From: an uncultured Deferribacteraceae bacterium
GTDB lineage: Bacteria > Chrysiogenota > Deferribacteres > Deferribacterales > Mucispirillaceae
Direction: 5' to 3'
Assembly: GCA_947039055.1 (NCBI GenBank)
Contig: CAMQYB010000016.1
Location: 1 to 17,289, forward strand
Length of the DNA: 17,289 nt
Shown piece after piece: positions 8,198 to 15,893 of the stretch (the first letter of the stretch is position 1; the number at the start of each line of letters is the position of its first letter). Below the pieces are notes generated by a model. It was given only the letters and a program-made list of their open reading frames with translations, searched no databases and was not told where the DNA came from. The position numbers were made by a program, and so were the translations under genes.

Positions 8198-8995
8198 CTA
8201 TTTTGTAGACATATTAAATATCATAGAGTCTTTACCGCCACCTTGATATAGAGGAAGTTTTCCGTCCCATTTGTCGATCATTTTTTGTCTAATAAGTCTA
8301 TCAGATAAAGAAGTTTCAACTATTCTATTGGCTTCGGCTATACCTTGTGATTTTTCAACTTCGGCTTGTGCTTCATATTTAACTCTTTCAAGATCATTTT
8401 TAGCTCTAAGTGCATTTTGTTCAGCTATCTTTTTAGACTCAATACTTTTATCAAACTCATCACTAAATTCATGATCTATTATTGAAGATGCAGATACAGA
8501 AATTCCGTAACTTGAAAAATCACGTTTAAGTTCAGTCAACAGTTCTTGAGCTAAGATCGCACGTTTCTCAATAAATTCTTCAATCGTATATCTTGAAACA
8601 ACGGCGTTCACACTTTCAGAAACTCTAGGTTCGATTAATCTTGCTTTATAGTCAACTCCGAAATCTCTATAAAGTTCAAGAACGTCACCAGTGATAGAGA
8701 ACTGAACATTTATCACAACGTCAATTGTTTGTATATCTTTACTTGAAACAGTAAAACTTCTTTGAGTATTCTGTTCTCTAACTTCCATCATTTTCACAGT
8801 TTCTATGATAGGTATTTTAAATGATAGCCCTGCATCACGAACATTTACTGCATTTCCAAAACGTAAAACCACACCTTTATTTCCTGTTGTAACAGTCACA
8901 ACACTTAAAAGTATCGCTCCTAATATAACAACTGCGATTGCTATAAATATAAACTTTTTCTCTATTGTTTCACCAAGTTTCTCTTTCATCTTCAT
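8198..8995 (-). CDS. prohibitin/HflC-like SPFH-domain membrane protein
   Basis: 265 residues from ATG 8995. A basic N-terminus is followed by one membrane segment (about 15-36), an SPFH/band-7 domain (about 38-185; GNKGVVLRFGNAV, AGLSFKIPI, NAVVSRYTIEEF) and a charged coiled coil (about 185-235) rich in Ala, Glu and Lys (SKKIAEQNALRAKNDLERV). Such proteins form large rings on the membrane. Bacterial HflK/HflC restrain FtsH protease, and others organise lipid microdomains. No hflK or ftsH gene is adjacent, so a free-standing prohibitin-type role is as likely as HflC. The frame extends to a TTG at 9004, but AGGAG (9006-9010) is only 1 nt from that TTG and 10 nt from the ATG, so I chose the ATG. 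It is a single-gene unit with its own promoter. Confidence 0.9.
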   Translation of the reverse strand: MKMKEKLGETIEKKFIFIAIAVVILGAILLSVVTVTTGNKGVVLRFGNAVNVRDAGLSFKIPIIETVKMMEVREQNTQRSFTVSSKDIQTIDVVINVQFSITGDVLELYRDFGVDYKARLIEPRVSESVNAVVSRYTIEEFIEKRAILAQELLTELKRDFSSYGISVSASSIIDHEFSDEFDKSIESKKIAEQNALRAKNDLERVKYEAQAEVEKSQGIAEANRIVETSLSDRLIRQKMIDKWDGKLPLYQGGGKDSMIFNMSTK

Positions 8996-9005
8996 TTTAC
9001 TCAAA

Positions 9006-9010
9006 CTCCT
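9006..9010 (-). promoter_or_regulatory. Shine-Dalgarno AGGAG that decides the prohibitin-like start
   Basis: AGGAG on the minus strand lies 10 nt from ATG 8995 and 1 nt from the in-frame TTG 9004. This favours the ATG, giving a protein three residues shorter than the longest frame. Confidence 0.65.
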
Positions 9011-9030
9011 TAAGCACTTATAATATAATA

Positions 9031-9059
9031 ATTATAGTTTATATAATGTAATACATCAA
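9031..9059 (-). promoter_or_regulatory. strong sigma70-like promoter for the prohibitin-like gene
   Basis: On the minus strand, TTGATG (9054-9059) is followed after 17 bases by a perfect TATAAT (9031-9036). Transcription would begin about 30 nt before ATG 8995. The -35 lies inside one arm of an 11-bp inverted repeat (9049-9116). Confidence 0.7.
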
Positions 9060-9116
9060 TCTTTAAAATAATTTTGTAATAATATAAAATCTTTACAAAT
9101 AGACGTTGATGTATTA
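9049..9116. repeat. 11-bp inverted repeat over the prohibitin-like promoter
   Basis: TAATACATCAA (9049-9059) and its exact reverse complement TTGATGTATTA (9106-9116) are separated by 46 bases. The left arm covers the -35 of the minus-strand promoter. The arm-to-arm distance (57 bp) is between five and six helical turns. This could be a pair of operator half-sites, or chance in AT-rich DNA. Confidence 0.5.
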
Positions 9117-9183
9117 TACATAGAAACATTTTTTATTATCACTTATACTTATTTAAGGCAATATATATATCAGTATTGAGTGG

Positions 9184-9212
9184 TTGATATTTATAATAGA
9201 TGGTAGTTAAAT
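9184..9212 (+). promoter_or_regulatory. weak candidate promoter for the HPt-like/ftsY/smc unit
   Basis: TTGATA (9184-9189, 5/6) is followed after 17 bases by TTAAAT (9207-9212, 4/6), about 65 nt before the ATG at 9282. It is the best pair I found, but the region is very AT-rich and other starts are possible. Confidence 0.3.
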
Positions 9213-9270
9213 ATGGTTATTTACGATTAAAATATGTTAAAATAATGGTGCAGAAAAATCTTGTATTATA

Positions 9271-9275
9271 GGGAG
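9271..9275 (+). promoter_or_regulatory. Shine-Dalgarno GGGAG that decides the HPt-like start
   Basis: GGGAG lies 6 nt before the ATG at 9282. The longer frame starting at TTG 9261 would place this site inside the coding region, so the ATG is preferred. Confidence 0.75.
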
Positions 9276-9281
9276 CTGACC

Positions 9282-9614
9282 ATGTTTATAGACATAGCTA
9301 AAATATCATTAAAAATGAAAGAAAGTAATGAAGCGTTATTAAAAGAAGAGATAAGAGATGCAATTATTCTTATAAAAGATGATCTAATGTTGATAGAATT
9401 ATCTATCAGTGTTAAAGATGATAAGCAGGTTTTAATATCATTAGAGAGAGTTAAAAGTTTCTGTAAAAGAGTGTATTTAGATGGATTATATGATATAGCT
9501 GATGATGTAGAGAAAGCTATACATAACGACGATCTGATAGTAGTAGAAGAAAAGTTTACATTATTACAAGAGGCATTCAAAGAAACTATGGAAGCGTTCG
9601 ATAGGATAAGTTAA
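9282..9614 (+). CDS. small all-helical protein, possible degenerate HPt domain
   Basis: 110 residues from ATG 9282. I do not recognise a named family. The protein is charged and reads as four or five amphipathic helices, with no signal peptide or membrane segment. Residues 45-106 look by eye like the core of a histidine phosphotransfer (HPt) domain. L54-E55-R56-V57-K58-S59 sits where HPt proteins have AHxLKG, and a second helix followed by AIHNDDL (79-85) resembles the usual A-x-x-x-G-D-x-x turn. If so, the phosphorylated His is replaced by E55 while the Lys is kept, so the protein could not take part in phosphorelay but might bind a partner. It opens the ftsY-smc-rmuC unit, 46 nt before the ftsY start. 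The gene call is good; the HPt reading is tentative. Confidence 0.72.
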   Translation: MFIDIAKISLKMKESNEALLKEEIRDAIILIKDDLMLIELSISVKDDKQVLISLERVKSFCKRVYLDGLYDIADDVEKAIHNDDLIVVEEKFTLLQEAFKETMEAFDRIS

Positions 9615-9650
9615 GAGTGTTAAATAAATTGAATTAAGTTAGAATTTATT

Positions 9651-9655
9651 AGGAG
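9651..9655 (+). promoter_or_regulatory. Shine-Dalgarno AGGAG that decides the ftsY start
   Basis: AGGAG lies 5 nt before GTG 9661. The alternative GTG at 9655 overlaps this site, so 9661 is the likely start and gives the usual FtsY N-terminus MGLFNFFK. Confidence 0.75.
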
Positions 9656-9660
9656 TGCAT

Positions 9661-10683
9661 GTGGGGTTATTTAATTTTTTTAAATCAAAAGAAGAGAAGA
9701 AGGTAAAACTTAATAGGTCTGTATCTAAAACATCATCAAAAATATATGGTGGGATATCGTCTATATTTTTAGGTAGAAAAAAGATTGATGAAGAACTTTT
9801 AGAAGAGATTGAAGAACTACTAATTTCTGCTGATATCGGTGTCGTAATGGTTGATGCAATATTAGAAAGTGTTAGAACAGAATCATCAAGAGGCGAATTA
9901 AAAGATGTTGATCAATTAGTTGCATCAATCAAAAAAGTGATAGTTGATATTATTAATGTAGACGTAGAGAATAATAACGATATTCAAGTTGATAATGATA
10001 ACGATAACGATAATGATATTGATGATGATAATGATATTCAAATTCCGTATCAGGTTTTAGTAGTAGGTGTAAACGGTGTTGGTAAAACGACAACGATCGC
10101 AAAACTATCAAATATTTATAAAGCATCAGGTTATAAAGTTTTAATTGCAGCAGCTGATACTTTTAGAGCGGCGGCTGTTGAACAGTTGACGATATGGTCA
10201 GATCGCATCGGTGTTGATATAGTCACAAAAGATGAAGGAGTAGATCCTGCGTCAGTTGTATACACAGCGATAGAGAGAGTTGAAAAAGAAGGGTATGAAG
10301 TTTTAATTGTTGATACAGCAGGAAGGTTACACAACAAAGTTAATCTTATGCAAGAGTTATTAAAGATGGAGAAAGTTGCATCAAAAAATAACGGTATAGG
10401 ATTTTCAGAGAAGTTATTAGTAATAGATGCAACATCAGGACAGAATGCGATAACGCAAGCTAAAGCGTTCAATGAGTTAATCGGTTTAACAGGTTTAATT
10501 GTTACAAAACTTGATGGCACGGCGAAAGGCGGGGTTGTTATAAATATAATTAACGAGCTTAGAATACCTGTAAAATTTATATGTATCGGAGAGACGGTAG
10601 AAGATATTATTCCGTTCAACGCTGAAGATTTTGTTGATGCTGTTTTTAGTAACGAAAATCTAACGAAAGAGAATACTCAATGA
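9661..10683 (+). CDS. ftsY: signal recognition particle receptor FtsY
   Basis: 340 residues from a GTG start. FtsY is the membrane-associated SRP-receptor GTPase that docks ribosome-nascent-chain complexes onto the Sec translocon. The order is a short amphipathic N-terminus without a long acidic A domain, the N helical bundle (about 20-100), then the G domain. G-domain motifs: G1 GVNGVGKT (136-143), DTFRA (166-170), DTAGR (218-222), TKLDG (282-286), and IGE near 309 in place of the common GVGE. Between N and G (about 101-127) lies an Asn/Asp low-complexity linker coded by GATAAT/GATAAC repeats, longer than the usual junction. The stop overlaps the next gene (ATGA). ftsY beside smc is a recurrent bacterial arrangement, here with two genes between. 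Confidence 0.96.
   Translation: MGLFNFFKSKEEKKVKLNRSVSKTSSKIYGGISSIFLGRKKIDEELLEEIEELLISADIGVVMVDAILESVRTESSRGELKDVDQLVASIKKVIVDIINVDVENNNDIQVDNDNDNDNDIDDDNDIQIPYQVLVVGVNGVGKTTTIAKLSNIYKASGYKVLIAAADTFRAAAVEQLTIWSDRIGVDIVTKDEGVDPASVVYTAIERVEKEGYEVLIVDTAGRLHNKVNLMQELLKMEKVASKNNGIGFSEKLLVIDATSGQNAITQAKAFNELIGLTGLIVTKLDGTAKGGVVINIINELRIPVKFICIGETVEDIIPFNAEDFVDAVFSNENLTKENTQ
9976..10044 (+). repeat. in-frame GATAAY repeat with flanking direct repeats inside ftsY
   Basis: Positions 9991-10038 are almost entirely GAT/AAT/AAC triplets coding alternating Asp and Asn. Two near-identical 15-mers, AACGATATTCAAGTT (9976-9990) and AATGATATTCAAATT (10030-10044), flank it 54 bp (18 codons) apart. The pattern suggests slippage or duplication, kept in frame. 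Confidence 0.85.
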
Positions 10684-11453
10684 GTAGTTCTATAAAATGG
10701 ATTAACGGATCAACCACTTTATCACCTATAAAATTTATAGCTAAAATCAATAACACATTATACGATCTCAATCATTTTGATAGCACAAATTTTAATGAAG
10801 AGGTTTTAGAGTTAGATAGTTTAGAGTTAGCTTTAAACTTGTCGATATCGTTATATACTCCTATATCTTTTTTAGAACTTTCAAATATCGGAAAGTTAGT
10901 TCATGATAATAATTTAGATTATAGAAAAGTGGATATTTTTGCGTTAAGAGATATAAGGACTGATAAAAATTTTAATACAATTTTAGCGATCAACAACTTT
11001 CCAGAGAGTATCAGAAAATATCTTGCGTTAAAAACTTTACCACTTAAAAGTATAGAGCTTATCACAACATTTTCTAAATCATTACAAGAGTTTTTGAACG
11101 GATTTTTTATATCTAATATTTCTATCTCATATCAGAAAGCTAAAATATTTATAGATAACATAGCTATACAGAAAGAAGCCTTAGAGAGTGTTAAATATGT
11201 TGATGGGTTTGAGTTTGATGATAGAAAAACATCAACACATATAGATATCGACAATTCATTAATCGCAATCAATAGCAAAGTGTTTCCTATATCAATATCA
11301 ACTGATGATAATTTTGAGTCAGGTAAATTAAAAATCTCTTTCTATGTGGATAAGGCAAATAGTTACGATAAGTTTATAGATATTTTGAACAGTAACGATA
11401 AAGATATACGCACGTTAATAGAGTTTTTAAAAGGGCATGATTTAGGTTTATGA
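10680..11453 (+). CDS. uncharacterised 257-residue protein between ftsY and the SPL-like gene
   Basis: I do not recognise this family. It has no signal peptide, no membrane helix, no cysteine and no obvious catalytic motif. The N-terminal third mixes strand and helix, residues about 60-165 are mainly helical, and the C-terminal part (about 195-257) reads as strands then helices, ending in TLIEFLKGHDLGL. The middle segment (PESIRKYLALKTLPLKSIELI) loosely recalls the helical DNA-binding region of ParB-type proteins, but the signal is too weak to name. Four-base ATGA overlaps join it to ftsY upstream and to the SPL-like radical SAM gene downstream, so the three are very probably co-translated. 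AAAGAG about 9 nt upstream can serve as its ribosome site. The tight coupling suggests it works with the radical SAM enzyme. Confidence 0.8.
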   Translation: MSSSIKWINGSTTLSPIKFIAKINNTLYDLNHFDSTNFNEEVLELDSLELALNLSISLYTPISFLELSNIGKLVHDNNLDYRKVDIFALRDIRTDKNFNTILAINNFPESIRKYLALKTLPLKSIELITTFSKSLQEFLNGFFISNISISYQKAKIFIDNIAIQKEALESVKYVDGFEFDDRKTSTHIDIDNSLIAINSKVFPISISTDDNFESGKLKISFYVDKANSYDKFIDILNSNDKDIRTLIEFLKGHDLGL

Positions 11454-12469
11454 TATATATAAACAAATCTGTAATAGATACAAAATTAGTACAAATGACG
11501 ATTGATAGTAATTCTGCGTATAAGATAGTTGATGATGCAAGTGAGATTATTGATGAAAAAAGTAATATATATTTAGCAGATCGCAAAGATAATTATATAA
11601 GAATTTGTCCAGGGACAAAAATCTATCGTTGTTGCAGTTATCACAATATTGACATCATGCAGGGCTGTCCGTTTGATTGTGCATACTGTATTTTGCAAGC
11701 GTATCTTGAACATGATATGATTAAAGTCTCAACCGATACAGAGTCGATCACTGAACATATTAGATCGTTTCAAGGTAATATTAGATTAGGATCAGGGGAG
11801 CTATCAGATAGTTTAGCCTTAGATAATGTTGTGCCTTTCACAAAAATTATTGTACCTATCGTGAATGAGTTAGATAATATTCAATTTGAGTTCAAGACTA
11901 AATCAGCTAATATTTCTAATCTATTAAATTTAAATCCTAAAAATATTGTTGTATCGTTCTCATTAAATCCAGAGAGTATAGTATCAAAATATGAACTAAA
12001 GACTGCGTCAGTTGAGAGCAGGATTAATGCAGCAGCCGAGTTAATTAAATACGGTTATAAGGTTGGATTTCATTTTGATCCAGTTATATATGTTGAAAAT
12101 TATAAAGAACTTTATAAAGATTTGATAGGCAATCTAACGTCAAAGATTAGTGAAGAGAGTATAGAGTTTATATCTATCTCAACATTTAGAGCACCACAAG
12201 CGTTACTAGATTCTATTAAGGTTAGAAGTAAATATACCGATCTTTTAATGTCTGATATGATAAAATCACCTGATGGTAAATACCGTTACTATAAATCCCT
12301 TCGTGTTGATATGTTAAAAACTGTTTACGATAGTTTACGGCTTGAGTGGAAAGATGTTTTCATATATTTTTGTATGGAGCATGAGACAGTTTGGGAGTCG
12401 GTAATAGGGTATGATCCTGGTGATCGTGATAAATTCGAATTACTTTTCAATAACTCTTTTTTTACTTGA
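11450..12469 (+). CDS. spore photoproduct lyase-like radical SAM protein (COG1533)
   Basis: 339 residues. C73-x3-C77-x2-C80 in GCPFDCAYCILQAYL, preceded by a CCSYHN block, matches the SPL-like radical SAM family. The cysteines should hold the SAM-binding [4Fe-4S] cluster. LGSGELSDSLALDN (113-126) is the second conserved block. Bacillus SPL repairs the thymine dimer of spores and needs a cysteine (C141) in the equivalent block (from memory SCTSDP); here that position is Gly/Glu. Together with the absence of any sporulation gene in the window, this argues against true spore photoproduct repair. DNA or RNA repair of another lesion is possible. The start overlaps the upstream unknown gene by 4 nt, and smc begins 33 nt after the stop. 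Confidence 0.85.
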   Translation: MIYINKSVIDTKLVQMTIDSNSAYKIVDDASEIIDEKSNIYLADRKDNYIRICPGTKIYRCCSYHNIDIMQGCPFDCAYCILQAYLEHDMIKVSTDTESITEHIRSFQGNIRLGSGELSDSLALDNVVPFTKIIVPIVNELDNIQFEFKTKSANISNLLNLNPKNIVVSFSLNPESIVSKYELKTASVESRINAAAELIKYGYKVGFHFDPVIYVENYKELYKDLIGNLTSKISEESIEFISISTFRAPQALLDSIKVRSKYTDLLMSDMIKSPDGKYRYYKSLRVDMLKTVYDSLRLEWKDVFIYFCMEHETVWESVIGYDPGDRDKFELLFNNSFFT

Positions 12470-12502
12470 TATTTTTGTCAAAATAGATGAGAATACGAGG
12501 CT

Positions 12503-15500
12503 ATGAAATTCAAAAGACTATCCTTACATGGGTTCAAATCATTTGTTGATAAGACAGCGTTAGATTTTCCAGATGGTATTACTGCTATTGTTGGTCCAAA
12601 CGGATCAGGTAAAAGTAATATTATGGATGCAGTGCGATGGGTATTTGGCGAGCAATCGGCAAAAGAACTTCGTGGTGCTGATATGGACGACGTTGTTTTT
12701 AACGGATCGGCTAAACGTAAACCAGCTGGTTTTGCAGAGGTGTCGTTAACATTATCTGATATAGATGATGCGATAGCTTCAAAATATGGCACGTTCTCAG
12801 ATATAACAATAACAAGAAAATTTTATCGTTCAGGTGAACGAGAGTATTATATAAACAATCGTAAATGTCGTCTTAAAGATATTAAAGAGATATTTATGGA
12901 CACAGGACTAGGTGCAAGAAGTATATCAATAATCGAGCAAGGGAAGGTTGATAAGATCATAAACTCATCTCCTGAAGAGCTTAGATTTTTTCTTGAAGAG
13001 ACAGCTGGCGTTACTAAATTTAAAGATAAGAAGAAAGATGCTGAGAAAAATTTAGCTAATACGAGAGAGAATTTAGATAGAATTAACGATATCGTAACTG
13101 GTGTGTTTGAGAGGATGGAACAACTTTCATCTCAAGTTGAAAAACTTAAACAATCTGAAGATATGCAAAACCGTAAACGAGCATTAGAGAAACAGTTTTT
13201 ATCTGTTACATATTCAAACAAAATCTCTGAAGAGATCAATCTTCTTAAAGGTATTGAAGAGAAGAAGTTAGGATTAGCATCTGCTATCAAACTTCATAAC
13301 GAGTCTATCAATAACATCGCAAGAGTTAATAGTAATTACTCTGCAACAGAAGAAGAAACTAAAGCTATTCAAGAAAATAGACTTCATGCAACAACATCTA
13401 AAATTAAAGCTGATGCTGAGATACAAAGTTTAAAAGATAAGATACATAACGTCGCAGATGTTAAATCTAATATAAGTTTAGATATAGAGCAAGAAGAGAA
13501 TAAACTTAATAATTTCATGGTAGACAAGGTTCGTTTACAGAAAGAGATCGACGATATAGCATCATCAAAAGATGGCATAGATGATAAAGTTGCTATTATT
13601 GAAGAGGTTATATCGGATGTTAAGTTATCTAAAAGAACGATAGATGAAGATGTTTCAGCTGTTGATGTTAAGTTTAATTCTATTAGATCAAGGTTAGTTG
13701 AAAAAAGAGAAGATAAAGTTCGTAAAGATGCAGAACTTTCAAACTATAAAAGTAATTTAGAAAGATTAGAGAATGAGAAAGCAACACTTTACTCTAACAT
13801 AGATATTTTAATTGATAGCATCGGCACTTTAGAGAAAGATATTGAAACGACATCATCAAAGTTAAAAAATGTAGAGATGTCTTTATCTAATAAACGTGAA
13901 GCTTTTAATAAGTTAAAAGGTGAAGTTGATTTTTATCGTATTAAACAATCAGAACTTTCAGGTGAGCTTAAAAATATTAAACTTAATCTTGAGTTTTTAG
14001 AGCAAGAAATTTTATCGTTTACACTTGGATCAGGTGATGATAGTAAACCGTTAAAATCATATAAATCTAAACTTCTAATAGATGAGTTAGAGAACTTATC
14101 TCCTAATACTACATTTGATTTATCAGATATTATTTTATTTGAAGATAGCGATTTCAATGCGATAATTAACACTGTGAAAGCGTTAAGATTTTCTATGCGT
14201 TTCACGTTTAGATCGGAACTTGAGTCTATTAAAAAGATGATTGCAAGTCATGAGTATAAAACAGTTGATGATAATATCTACTATGTTAACAGCACTTACA
14301 AAAAGATCGGTGAAGATGATAAAGGTGGCAAGATCATCAAGATCAAAGAGAAGATGTTAAAAGATACTGAACAGATGTCTATTATAAATGAAGAGCTTGT
14401 TGAGTCGAGCAATGTATTAAATGAGATGTTAAGTGCACTTACTTTGATGGAAGGTGAGATAACTTCATTAGATGAACAGCTAAGACTTGAGAGAGATTTT
14501 TATACTAAATATGTCACTGAAATTGAGAGTATAAAAGTTGACCTAATAGGTAGAAGAGAGCGAGTTGTTTTAATAGATAAAGAGTTAGATAGTTCTATTA
14601 AAACTGTTTCATCTGTTGAAGATGATGTTATCGTTTTAACAGATATTATAACTACTCTTGAAGATGATATATCAGATGTTGAAGAAGAGCGAACAAGTTT
14701 ATTAGATAAGCAACAGTTTATAGTACGAGATCTTGAAAATAGACGTGAAGAGTATAATGTTATAAAACGTGAACAGAGTATTATTGATGAACGTGTGAAC
14801 TCTATTACGCGTGAACTCACAACTATAGAGTCATTACTTACAGAGTCAAGCAACACGATTAAAAACCTAAAAGCTAGATTATTATCGTTAACAGATGTTG
14901 ATGAGATCTCTTGGAAAGAAGAGTTAGAGAGTTTGTTAGAGTCTGTTAAACAGCTTGAGATCAATGTGTTATCGACTGAAGAAGATCTGAAAAAATCTCA
15001 AGAGACATTAAATAATCTTAAAATAGAGACAGAAAATTTAAGAAGAGAAACAGGTGAGCGTAACAGAGTTGTTAGAGATAAAGAGCTTGAAATCACTCAA
15101 TCAGAGATAGCGTTAGCATCAACTAAGACTTATGTTGAGACGATCTCACAGCAATATTTAGAGAAATTCGGTGCTGATATTAATGATGAATATAGAGAGT
15201 ATTTAGCAGGCGATTTTGATTCAACAAAAACAAGAAGTGAAATATCTAAATTAGAAACTGACATCGATAAATTAGGACCTTTAAATCTAAATGCGATAAA
15301 TGATTATAATGAAACAGATGAAAAATATAAATTTTTAACAGCACAAAGAGATGATCTTGAAAGTTCTATATCGGATATAAATGTATTTATAAATGAGACA
15401 GATCAAACAACATCATTAATATTTGAGAAAACTTTTGCATCGGTGAGAGATAATTTTACATACGTATTTAAAACTCTTTTCGGTAACGGAGAATCAGAGT

Positions 15501-15880
15501 TAAGATTAACCGATCCAGATAATATTTTAACATCTGGTATAGAGATTTATGTTCAACCTCCTGGCAAGAAATTACAACACATGGGATTACTATCAGGTGG
15601 AGAGAAAGCGTTAGTAGCGATGACTTTACTGTTCGCACTGTTTTTACAAAAACCTACACCGTTCTGTTTTCTAGATGAGGTTGATGCTCCTCTTGATGAT
15701 GCGAACGTTGAAAGATATACCGATGTTGTTAAAACATTAAGTGATAAAACACAGTTTATTTTAATCACACACAATCATAATACTATGGCTGTTGCAGACT
15801 CATTATATGGAGTTAAGATGCAGGAGTCGGGCGTATCATCTATTTTATCTGTCAAGCTTGATCATTCAGAAAATATATAA
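12503..15880 (+). CDS. smc: chromosome segregation ATPase SMC, with reduced hinge
   Basis: 1125 residues, slightly short for bacterial SMC (about 1150-1190). SMC dimers with ScpA/ScpB extrude and organise the chromosome. N-terminal head: FKSFVDKT, Walker A GPNGSGKS (31-38), and the SIIEQGKVDKI Q-loop region. Two long coiled coils (about 165-505 and 615-960) flank the hinge. C-terminal head: signature LSGGEK (1030-1035) and Walker B FCFLDEVD (D1058, E1059). The hinge (about 510-610) keeps a recognisable second half, ending in the DDKGG segment, but I cannot find the usual first half (GxVAxLI, YExAIExALG, GRATFLPLD). GAGG is only 2 nt from the ATG. A GATGAGA about 10 nt upstream may serve instead. 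scpA and scpB are not in the window. Confidence 0.95.
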   Translation: MKFKRLSLHGFKSFVDKTALDFPDGITAIVGPNGSGKSNIMDAVRWVFGEQSAKELRGADMDDVVFNGSAKRKPAGFAEVSLTLSDIDDAIASKYGTFSDITITRKFYRSGEREYYINNRKCRLKDIKEIFMDTGLGARSISIIEQGKVDKIINSSPEELRFFLEETAGVTKFKDKKKDAEKNLANTRENLDRINDIVTGVFERMEQLSSQVEKLKQSEDMQNRKRALEKQFLSVTYSNKISEEINLLKGIEEKKLGLASAIKLHNESINNIARVNSNYSATEEETKAIQENRLHATTSKIKADAEIQSLKDKIHNVADVKSNISLDIEQEENKLNNFMVDKVRLQKEIDDIASSKDGIDDKVAIIEEVISDVKLSKRTIDEDVSAVDVKFNSIRSRLVEKREDKVRKDAELSNYKSNLERLENEKATLYSNIDILIDSIGTLEKDIETTSSKLKNVEMSLSNKREAFNKLKGEVDFYRIKQSELSGELKNIKLNLEFLEQEILSFTLGSGDDSKPLKSYKSKLLIDELENLSPNTTFDLSDIILFEDSDFNAIINTVKALRFSMRFTFRSELESIKKMIASHEYKTVDDNIYYVNSTYKKIGEDDKGGKIIKIKEKMLKDTEQMSIINEELVESSNVLNEMLSALTLMEGEITSLDEQLRLERDFYTKYVTEIESIKVDLIGRRERVVLIDKELDSSIKTVSSVEDDVIVLTDIITTLEDDISDVEEERTSLLDKQQFIVRDLENRREEYNVIKREQSIIDERVNSITRELTTIESLLTESSNTIKNLKARLLSLTDVDEISWKEELESLLESVKQLEINVLSTEEDLKKSQETLNNLKIETENLRRETGERNRVVRDKELEITQSEIALASTKTYVETISQQYLEKFGADINDEYREYLAGDFDSTKTRSEISKLETDIDKLGPLNLNAINDYNETDEKYKFLTAQRDDLESSISDINVFINETDQTTSLIFEKTFASVRDNFTYVFKTLFGNGESELRLTDPDNILTSGIEIYVQPPGKKLQHMGLLSGGEKALVAMTLLFALFLQKPTPFCFLDEVDAPLDDANVERYTDVVKTLSDKTQFILITHNHNTMAVADSLYGVKMQESGVSSILSVKLDHSENI

Positions 15881-15893
15881 GTAGGCTACCATC

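Noticed and set aside
9261..9281. TTG start at 9261 for the HPt-like gene
   Set aside because: It would bury the GGGAG site that is correctly spaced to the ATG at 9282.
9655..9660. GTG start at 9655 for ftsY
   Set aside because: It overlaps the AGGAG site; the GTG at 9661 is properly spaced and gives the typical FtsY N-terminus.
10131..10619. 162-codon frame antisense to ftsY
   Set aside because: Opposes the FtsY GTPase motifs; no independent evidence.
10680..11453. Naming the unknown protein a ParB homologue
   Set aside because: The resemblance is limited to one short helical stretch, and no ParB box or nuclease motif is present.
14500..14964. 154-codon Ser-rich frame antisense to smc
   Set aside because: Reverse reading of coiled-coil Glu/Lys/Asp codons commonly gives long Ser/Ile/Leu frames.
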